Source: Bacillota bacterium (GTDB taxonomy: Bacteria > Bacillota > Clostridia > Peptostreptococcales > Anaerovoracaceae). Taken from it: a stretch of 49,138 nt of DNA. A program made the position numbers and the translations under genes. The stretch is taken from the NCBI GenBank assembly GCA_030526355.1, contig JAUNDC010000021.1:1-49138 (forward strand), in the 5' to 3' direction. Of this stretch, positions 33,490-40,094 are shown in pieces. The first letter of the stretch is position 1; the number at the start of each line of letters is the position of its first letter. The notes beneath the pieces were generated by a model. That model made no database searches. It was not told the DNA's origin and saw nothing but the letters and a program-made list of their open reading frames with translations.

Positions 33490-35954
33490 CATTTACATAC
33501 CCTGAAAAAAATAAACCGGCACTCCGGAATATAAATCTGAATATTGAAGCCGGACAGTTTATCGTGATTTGTGGACAGTCCGGATCCGGTAAAAGTACGC
33601 TTCTGAGGAATCTCAAGCCGATACTGGCACCTCATGGAATCAGAAGCGGCAGTATGTTGTTTTGCGGCAAGGAGCTGGATTTGCTTGATCAGCAGGTGCA
33701 GGCCGCTAAAATAGGATACGTGCTGCAGAATCCCGATAGCCAGATTGTTACTGATAAGGTATGGCATGAACTGGCATTTGGCCTGGAAAATCTGGGGATA
33801 GATACTAAGACTATCAGGCTGAGGGTTGCTGAAATGGCAAGCTTTTTTGGAATCCAGACGTGGTTTCACAAGGATGTGAATCATCTGTCAGGCGGGCAGA
33901 AGCAGCTCCTTAATCTGGCTTCAGTTATGGCAATGCAGCCGGAGGTTCTTATCCTTGATGAACCGACTTCGCAGCTTGACCCTATTGCTGCAGGAGATTT
34001 TCTGGAAACTGTAAAAAAAATAAACCGTGAGCTTGGAACTACAGTAATAATCACTGAGCACAGACTGGAGGATGTGGTTCCTATGGCAGACAGGATTGTT
34101 GTTCTGGATAACGGAAGTATTATTGCAGATGATGCTCCTGCGAATACAGGTGCGATACTTGCTCAGCAGAATCACCCTATGTTTATGGCAATGCCTACAC
34201 CTCTGCAGGCATATTCCATGCTGTATCAGGAAGGCAAAGGCAGACAGCTGGCATGTCCGGTCAATGTCAGAGAGGGAAGAAACTGGCTGAATGAGCTTTT
34301 ATCAGACAGAGAGCTGGTGAAGACAGCTCTGCCTATGGAAGAAAATCCTGTGATGTCGGCTGCCCCGGTACTGGAAATGAAGGAAGTATGGTTCAAATAT
34401 GACAGACAGGGTGAAGATGTAATAAAGGATCTTTCGTTTAAAGTGAACCCGGGCGAACTGTTCTGCATTGTCGGAGGCAATGGAACGGGGAAAACAACCA
34501 CGCTGACATTAGCATGCGGTATAAATAAAGCTTACCGTGGGCAGGTAAAAGTCAAAGGAAAGAACATTGAAAAATACAAAAAGAATGAGCTGTTTAACGG
34601 CGTAATCGGAATGCTGCCTCAGAATCCTCAGAGCCTTTTTGTCGAGAAAACTGTAAAGGCAGATCTGCTTGAAGCTTTTGAAGGTGCTTCAATGGACAGC
34701 AACCGGAAGCTGTCAGAGGTAATGAAAATCTCGGAGCTTGTTAAGATTGATCAGCTTCTTGATATGCATCCATATGATTTATCGGGAGGAGAGCAGCAGA
34801 GGGCGGCACTGGCCAAGGTACTTCTGATGAAGCCTGAAATCCTTTTTCTGGATGAGCCTACCAAGGGCCTTGACAATGAGTTTAAATTCAAACTGGCAGA
34901 GATTCTTCGGGAGCTCAAAGAGTCAGGCGTGACTATAGTAATGGTTTCCCATGATATAGAGTTCTGCGGCAGATACGGCGACAGATGCGCAATGTTTTTT
35001 GACGGCAGGATAATCACTGTGAACACCCCAAGAAAATTCTTTTCGGGAAACAGCTTTTATACTACTGCAGCCAATAGAATGTCACGGCATATATTCGATA
35101 ATGCGGTCAACGTTGATGATGTGGTTGAGCTGGCTCGGATAAATCTGGGAGAAGTATCTGCAGATGATTATGAGGAAGAGCAGACTTATAATAGAAAAAA
35201 TGGCGATAAAGAAAATGAACTCTGCGAAGCTTCCCGGGAGAAGCCAAAAAAGCCTGTGAATCAGGTCCTGCTGGAGCTGCTGATGGCGGTACTTGCGGCG
35301 GCGACGATATATGTAGGATTTTATGTATTTGATAATAAACAGTATGTGACAGTGTGTCTGCTGCTCATAGTATATGCGATTATTCCGTTTTTTGTGGGAT
35401 TCGAGAGGCGAAGACCCAAGGCCAGGGAAATAGTGATATTGGCAGTGCTCATAGCTGTTGCTACGGTGGGCAGAGCAGCGTTTTTCATGATACCGAATTT
35501 TAAACCGGTGCTGGCTATTGTGATAATTTCAGGAGTGGCTCTCGGTAAAGAAAGCGGTTTCCTGGTGGGTGCAATGTCTGCCTTTGTATCTAATTTCCTG
35601 TTCGGGCAGGGTCCATGGACTCCGTGGCAGATGATAGCAATGGCTGTTGTGGGATATCTGGCAGGGCTTATATTCCACAGGTTTTCCGGCAGCTTTAACA
35701 GACCTGCACTGGTTGTTTTCGGAGCGATAGCGGCATTCGTGATATATGGTCTTATTGTAGACTTGTGGACAATACTGGTTATGACTCCTGACCCTACCTT
35801 GGAGACTGCGGTCATGGTATATTCGGCAGCCTTATATTTTAATCTGATACATGCTGCAGCAACAGTTATTTTCCTTCTCCTACTGGCAAAGCCTATGATA
35901 GGAAAGCTGGAACGAGTCAAGGTGAAATACGGTATGGGTGTTTTTGGTGCATGA
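33462..35954 (+). CDS. EcfA-EcfA'-S component fusion of an ECF importer
   Basis: An 830-residue single protein that combines three parts normally encoded separately. Residues 1-240: ATPase 1 with Walker A GQSGSGKST (about 37-45), LSGGQKQLL and LILDEPTSQLD. Residues about 305-560: ATPase 2 with GGNGTGKTT, LSGGEQQRAAL and LFLDEPTKGLD. Residues about 600-830: a six-helix S component (KAREIVILAVLIAVATVGRAAFF, SNFLFGQGPWTPWQ). S proteins bind the vitamin; under a cobalamin riboswitch, B12 is the likely cargo. The start is TTG 33462, set by GGAGGTGG. A charged linker separates ATPase 2 from S. Confidence 0.87.
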   Translation: MEIFSVKNLTFTYPEKNKPALRNINLNIEAGQFIVICGQSGSGKSTLLRNLKPILAPHGIRSGSMLFCGKELDLLDQQVQAAKIGYVLQNPDSQIVTDKVWHELAFGLENLGIDTKTIRLRVAEMASFFGIQTWFHKDVNHLSGGQKQLLNLASVMAMQPEVLILDEPTSQLDPIAAGDFLETVKKINRELGTTVIITEHRLEDVVPMADRIVVLDNGSIIADDAPANTGAILAQQNHPMFMAMPTPLQAYSMLYQEGKGRQLACPVNVREGRNWLNELLSDRELVKTALPMEENPVMSAAPVLEMKEVWFKYDRQGEDVIKDLSFKVNPGELFCIVGGNGTGKTTTLTLACGINKAYRGQVKVKGKNIEKYKKNELFNGVIGMLPQNPQSLFVEKTVKADLLEAFEGASMDSNRKLSEVMKISELVKIDQLLDMHPYDLSGGEQQRAALAKVLLMKPEILFLDEPTKGLDNEFKFKLAEILRELKESGVTIVMVSHDIEFCGRYGDRCAMFFDGRIITVNTPRKFFSGNSFYTTAANRMSRHIFDNAVNVDDVVELARINLGEVSADDYEEEQTYNRKNGDKENELCEASREKPKKPVNQVLLELLMAVLAAATIYVGFYVFDNKQYVTVCLLLIVYAIIPFFVGFERRRPKAREIVILAVLIAVATVGRAAFFMIPNFKPVLAIVIISGVALGKESGFLVGAMSAFVSNFLFGQGPWTPWQMIAMAVVGYLAGLIFHRFSGSFNRPALVVFGAIAAFVIYGLIVDLWTILVMTPDPTLETAVMVYSAALYFNLIHAAATVIFLLLLAKPMIGKLERVKVKYGMGVFGA

Positions 35955-35999
35955 ATGCCATTAGGATAAATGCCATTAAGACAAATGCGCTTCAGATAG
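35955..35999. repeat. Three degenerate 15-bp tandem repeats
   Basis: ATGCCATTAGGATAA, ATGCCATTAAGACAA and ATGCGCTTCAGATAG run head to tail right after the ECF fusion stop codon. The first two differ at two positions; the third is more diverged. They are non-coding and of unknown role. Confidence 0.6.
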
Positions 36000-36045
36000 G
36001 CAACGTGCGTTTTGCATATACGTGAGGATATAAAACAAGAGAGGA

Positions 36046-38064
36046 GTGGTTAAAATCAGGAGAAAAGTATTATCATTGATTATTGCCATGGTGATGGTTC
36101 TGACTGGATTCGGAGCGGTGGGAACAATATCGGCAGATGCGGCAAATGGAGAAAATGGTGGCCTGCTGTGGTATTTCAAGGATACCGGAGGAACAAGCAT
36201 GCAGGGGGTCTCGGCTCCGGTTGTTGATGGTCATTATGTATATATGGCATCTGGAAAGGTGCTGTATAAAATAGATGCCGCTACTGGAGAAACTGCTGGC
36301 AAGGCTTCTCTGTCAGGAAGTATCGGGTATAACAAGCTTGCGCCGACAGTTGCTGATGGCAAAGTATTCATCCCTTTGGGTGGTGCAAAGCTGGACATTG
36401 TGGACTCGTCGACAATGAAAGTGGTGAAGAGTATTACTTATGCAGAAAATCAGTCGAGTCATCAGAGTCTGACTCCCGCAATATATAGTGAAGCTGATGA
36501 GGCTGTATATCTGGGATCATGGAGAAAAGGTGCTAGTGGTACATTCGCAAAGGTATCTTTATCTGATAACGGTGACACTCAAGTGACTAAGATTGCGGAC
36601 TCAACTACAGGTTTTTACTGGGCAGGTGCCTGTGTAGATGAAAATTATGTAGTTTTTGGTTCTAACTCTGCTGGTGATGATAATACACCGGCAACAGGTG
36701 ACGCAGTTCTTTATGCATATGATAAAAATAATAAGAAAGTGATAACTGAGCCTCTTAGTGGCTCAGGAAGCATCTGTTCTACGGTAGTTTCATATAACGG
36801 GAAATACTATTTCACGAGCAAAGCTGGGAAGCTGCATGAGGTAGAGGTTGCTGACGGAAAAATAAATAAGAAAGTCAAAGCTGAGCTTTCCGGAGCTTCA
36901 ACATGTACACCTGTTATAACTGATGATGGAATAGCATACGTAGGAACGTCATCAAGTGTTATGGTTATTGATCTGAATAAGGATAAAGATAAAGATAAAG
37001 ATAACATCATCAATACATATACCACTCCGGGAGATGTGAAGTTCATTACGTTATCGGGTGATAAAATATATTGCACCTATAACAAAGCTCCAGGTGGAAT
37101 ATATGTTATTTCATCAGGTGTTGGAAATAATTATTTTATCCCTCACAGCAGCATGCAGAACTACTGTATATCAAGTATAGCACAGGGTCAAGATGGTACA
37201 TTGTACTTTACAAATGACAGTAACAACCTTATGGCGGTCAGAGATGCCGATGAACTTATAACTGCTACGTGGAACGGTGCAGACAGCAGTGGCAAAATTT
37301 CAGCTAGAGCATATACCGGATCAGCTGTAAAGCCGGGCGTCACGGTACAATACGACGGTAATGCGCTATCTGCTGGAAACGATGGATACAGCATCACATA
37401 TTCAAATAATATTTACCCGGGAACAGCGACCGCCGTTATAAAGGGAACGGGGAGCTATGAAGGTACCCATATTCTGAATTTTGGAATTAAATCTCCAGCC
37501 ATTGCTGCTCAGAAAACGGTGACAGCACAGCTTTATGGATATGATGATGTTCAAGTCAAGTGGAGCGCTCAGTCAGTGTCCGGTGCGACCGTGTACTATA
37601 AGGTTGAGTATAAAAAAGGCAGTGGAGGATGGTCGACCCTGAGTAATGGAACAACTGCTTTGTCATTAAAGAAAACCAACCTTGCAGATGGTGCGGGATA
37701 TTACTTCAGAGTGACTCCATATGTAAAAGTAAATGGTACGACCTATTACGGAACCAGCAAAACCAGTTCGATTATATATACGCTGAAGAAGCTCAGTAAG
37801 CCGTCGGTGAAAAAAGCATCAAAAAAGTATATAAAAATAAGCTGGAAAAATATCTCGGGTGAGAGTGGATATCAGATAGCAAGATCTAAATATAAGAATA
37901 AGAAGTTTTCTGTTGTGAAGACTGTAAGCTATAAGTACAGCAGTTATAAGCTCAAGACAACAAGAAACAAAACATATTATTACAAGATCAGAGCTTATAA
38001 AACTGTAAACGGACAGAAAATTTACGGCCCGTGGTCATCGGTGAAAGCGTATAAGCTGAAATAG
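36046..38064 (+). CDS. Secreted PQQ-like beta-propeller protein with Fn3-type repeats
   Basis: A 672-residue exported protein. A signal peptide ends near ISADAAN. Residues about 35-415 form repeating beta-propeller blades (LWYFKDTGG, VSAPVVDGHYVYMASG, APTVADGKVFIPLGG). A small repeat with YTGSAVKPGVTV and YSNNIYPGTATAVIKG resembles bacterial surface Big/MBG-like modules, and two fibronectin III-like modules complete it. No sorting signal or membrane anchor is seen. The start is odd: GTG 36046 overlaps the GAGGAG ribosome site; an ATC eight nt downstream has better spacing. Its place in the B12-controlled operon suggests a role in cobalamin capture, but the ligand is unknown. Confidence 0.75.
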   Translation: MVKIRRKVLSLIIAMVMVLTGFGAVGTISADAANGENGGLLWYFKDTGGTSMQGVSAPVVDGHYVYMASGKVLYKIDAATGETAGKASLSGSIGYNKLAPTVADGKVFIPLGGAKLDIVDSSTMKVVKSITYAENQSSHQSLTPAIYSEADEAVYLGSWRKGASGTFAKVSLSDNGDTQVTKIADSTTGFYWAGACVDENYVVFGSNSAGDDNTPATGDAVLYAYDKNNKKVITEPLSGSGSICSTVVSYNGKYYFTSKAGKLHEVEVADGKINKKVKAELSGASTCTPVITDDGIAYVGTSSSVMVIDLNKDKDKDKDNIINTYTTPGDVKFITLSGDKIYCTYNKAPGGIYVISSGVGNNYFIPHSSMQNYCISSIAQGQDGTLYFTNDSNNLMAVRDADELITATWNGADSSGKISARAYTGSAVKPGVTVQYDGNALSAGNDGYSITYSNNIYPGTATAVIKGTGSYEGTHILNFGIKSPAIAAQKTVTAQLYGYDDVQVKWSAQSVSGATVYYKVEYKKGSGGWSTLSNGTTALSLKKTNLADGAGYYFRVTPYVKVNGTTYYGTSKTSSIIYTLKKLSKPSVKKASKKYIKISWKNISGESGYQIARSKYKNKKFSVVKTVSYKYSSYKLKTTRNKTYYYKIRAYKTVNGQKIYGPWSSVKAYKLK

Positions 38065-38110
38065 GTATGTTAAATATTGTTATTATTTATTAAAATACAA
38101 GGAGGAAAAA

Positions 38111-39163
38111 ATGATTAAAAACAATGTGATTGCCAGGAAAACGGTAAGTATATTGACTGCACTGGCAATGATAATCGCAGGATTAGGATTTTTGGTATCA
38201 AACCCGCAGGATGCATATGCGGATGACAGTGTTACTGTAAAAGTTACTGTAAAGAACGAGACATTTACAACTCCGGTGGTAGGTAGAGGTGACCCAGCTT
38301 GGACTGGAAATTTATTTGCTTCCAATTATGAAGTAACATTAAGTGATGGTCAAACAATACAAGATGCAATAAAAAAAGCTTGCAGCGAAAATGAAAAAAC
38401 CATTGATGCTTCTCCGGGATACATATATGGGATAAATGGCATATTTGATGGGTATAATGACGGAATTAGTGGATCAGACTCTGCAGGATGGATAATATCT
38501 CTAAACGGCTGGTTTTTAGATAATTCCCCTAACATGTTTTCCGTAGGAGGAAAAGCTGGCATGCACTTGAAGGATGGAGATGAAATTCTTGTTGAGTATT
38601 CAATGGATGGCGGCACGGATGTAGGTAATGTTTATCGTTATGATTTGGGCGATAAGGTTTTATCTAAATTAACATTTAGTAAGGGAACATTGGATAAACA
38701 ATTCGACCCTGTAGTTGAGAATTATTATTTAAATGTTGATTCAGAAACTGATAAAGTTAAGCTTTCTTTAGCGCTTAAGTATCCAGAGAATTTTATTGCC
38801 TTGGTAAGTACTGATGGTGGGAAAACTTTTTCAGTACCAGGTGATATAAATGTTGCTGATGGTACTAAAATTGAGGTTTATTGTGGTACAACTACTGGAA
38901 TATATGAACCTAATAGTCAATATGCAACACCAGTTAGAATTTATTCAATCGTAGTAAAAAAAGATGTTGCAACTACAGACAAAACAACTACCGGCAAAAC
39001 AGATAACGACAATACAACAAAAGCAGAAACAACTGCAGCCAAGAATGAAAACTCACCTAAGACAGGTGATGATTTCAACGCAGTTCCACTGATTGCAATT
39101 GCCCTTTGTGCAGCAGCAGTTGGAGGAGCAACACTTATCAGAAGAAAGCCTGCTAGCAAATAA
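38111..39163 (+). CDS. Cell-wall-anchored DUF4430 (transcobalamin-like) protein
   Basis: A 350-residue surface protein. Signal peptide to about residue 40 (AYADDS), then a DUF4430 domain (residues about 45-155: GQTIQDAIKKAC, GYIYGINGIFDG, SAGWIISLNGWF), a beta-rich cadherin-like region (about 160-280), a Thr/Lys linker, and a sorting signal SPKTGD (about 313-318) with a membrane helix and RRK tail. SPxTG replaces the usual LPxTG. It is the second DUF4430 protein of the operon, so one copy may sit on the wall and pass B12 to the lipoprotein near the membrane. Base use is AT-richer than its neighbours between about 38280 and 39000. The ribosome site AGGAGG is strong. Confidence 0.85.
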   Translation: MIKNNVIARKTVSILTALAMIIAGLGFLVSNPQDAYADDSVTVKVTVKNETFTTPVVGRGDPAWTGNLFASNYEVTLSDGQTIQDAIKKACSENEKTIDASPGYIYGINGIFDGYNDGISGSDSAGWIISLNGWFLDNSPNMFSVGGKAGMHLKDGDEILVEYSMDGGTDVGNVYRYDLGDKVLSKLTFSKGTLDKQFDPVVENYYLNVDSETDKVKLSLALKYPENFIALVSTDGGKTFSVPGDINVADGTKIEVYCGTTTGIYEPNSQYATPVRIYSIVVKKDVATTDKTTTGKTDNDNTTKAETTAAKNENSPKTGDDFNAVPLIAIALCAAAVGGATLIRRKPASK

Positions 39164-39181
39164 TTAACATATTGTAGTGAA

Positions 39182-39222
39182 AATGGTAACAAGCAATTGC
39201 GGCTTGTTACCATTATTTTTTA
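39182..39222 (+). terminator. Terminator of the B12-controlled operon
   Basis: AATGGTAACAAGC (39182-39194) pairs with GCTTGTTACCATT (39202-39214) over a 7-nt loop, followed by ATTTTTTATT. It lies 19 bp after the last gene. Confidence 0.9.
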
Positions 39223-39252
39223 TTATGCAGGAAATATCGTTTTTATATTTCT

Positions 39253-39324
39253 CAGCAATTAACGAAAACAGCAATTTAGATTGGGTGTTTCGTAAAAACA
39301 AATCGAAGATTTCGTTAATTGCTG
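39253..39324. repeat. 15-bp perfect inverted repeat
   Basis: CAGCAATTAACGAAA (39253-39267) is perfectly inverted as TTTCGTTAATTGCTG (39310-39324) with 42 nt between. Parts of the arms recur in the middle (AACAGCAATTTAG, GTTTCGTAAA), giving a possible branched fold. Confidence 0.75.
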
Positions 39325-39397
39325 GGAATCTCGTAAAAGACAATTGAGTTTATTGCAATTAAAAAGTTCTGACGTTCCGGTTGCGACAGCCCATATC

Positions 39398-39442
39398 AAC
39401 AAAGTCCACTTCTCCGATAGAATCAGTGAAGTGGACTTTGTT
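39398..39442. repeat. 15-bp perfect inverted repeat (hairpin)
   Basis: AACAAAGTCCACTTC (39398-39412) pairs with GAAGTGGACTTTGTT (39428-39442), leaving a 15-nt loop. No clean T-run follows on either strand. Just before it, GTTCCGGTTGCGACAGCCC resembles the right half of the terminator at 11327-11359. Confidence 0.8.
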
Positions 39443-39453
39443 ATAAAATGAAA

Positions 39454-39746
39454 TTTCGACGCATCAGGCGCTAAATATAAGCAACACGTCGAAAAATAAT
39501 CTGTCCTATGAAGTAAGATTCTTATATTTCGACGTGCCTAAGTCAAATCAGTAAGAGCACGTCGAAATTTTTATCGGTCACTCAACGCATATGGAAAATT
39601 CTGAGTAATATCAAAGAGTTCAATAGAACATTTTCGACGTGTCGGTGCTTTGGAGGGCATAACACGTCGAAAATGTATTAATCTGATGCATTGCCCCAAA
39701 ATGAATTTCGACGTGTCACGTTCATAAAAGTGTAAACACGTCGAAA
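39454..39746. repeat. Array of four 41-bp hairpin units with variable loops
   Basis: Four units at 39454-39494, 39527-39567, 39632-39672 and 39706-39746 each have 11-bp arms (TTTCGACGTGT and ACACGTCGAAA, with GC end variants in unit 2 and GCAT in the left arm of unit 1) around a loop of exactly 19 nt. The loops share almost no sequence beyond a leading C. Spacers between units are 32, 64 and 33 nt. In unit 3 pairing extends to 15 bp. No coding frame spans them. The role is unknown; see findings. Confidence 0.9.
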
Positions 39747-39772
39747 ACAAATCTGTGAAAGGCAAATCGTCA

Positions 39773-39822
39773 ATCATAAATCATCAAAAGTATTCGGATC
39801 ATAAATCATCAAAACTATTTGG
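39773..39822. repeat. Two tandem 25-bp direct repeats
   Basis: Two adjacent 25-bp copies beginning ATCATAAATCATCAAAA (39773-39797, 39798-39822) differ at two positions. They follow the hairpin array. Confidence 0.8.
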
Positions 39823-39899
39823 AACATTAATAATCAGCCGTATAGCGCTAACGCCAAATGCATATGTGGTACTCGGTGGCTTTTGTATGGAATTAACCA

Positions 39900-39927
39900 T
39901 TGACAAAAAGTAAAAATATGGTAAAAT
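39900..39927 (+). promoter_or_regulatory. Promoter of the surface adhesin gene
   Basis: TTGACA (39900-39905), 16 nt, TAAAAT (39922-39927), about 170 bp before the adhesin start, implying a long leader that includes the repeats at 39948-40000. Confidence 0.65.
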
Positions 39928-39947
39928 TAGAAAAAAAGGGAAAAGAC

Positions 39948-40000
39948 GCCTTCGGGCTTGTTTAAAGTTAAAAAATGCCTTCGGACTTGCTTGAAACTTA
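39948..40000 (+). repeat. Two direct repeats in the adhesin leader
   Basis: GCCTTCGGGCTTGTTTAAAG (39948) and GCCTTCGGACTTGCTTGAAA (39977) are diverged copies with a 29-nt period in the putative untranslated leader. They could bind a regulator or form alternative RNA structures. Confidence 0.5.
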
Positions 40001-40094
40001 AAGTCCTTGCGTGCTGAATTAAGGCTTAAAAAAGCCCACAAGTCTGACTAAAATAGCATCTACCTGAAGGTGTCTGTAATTGAAGGAGGTATTT

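Noticed and set aside
36046..36054. Frameshift or pseudogene at the start of the beta-propeller gene
   Set aside because: The frame is open for 672 codons with a normal signal peptide; only the choice of start codon is odd.
39454..39746. CRISPR array or integron attC sites
   Set aside because: CRISPR repeats would be identical 25-40 bp units with even spacers, and no cas gene is present. attC sites would flank cassettes with genes and show RYYYAAC boxes; none is seen.
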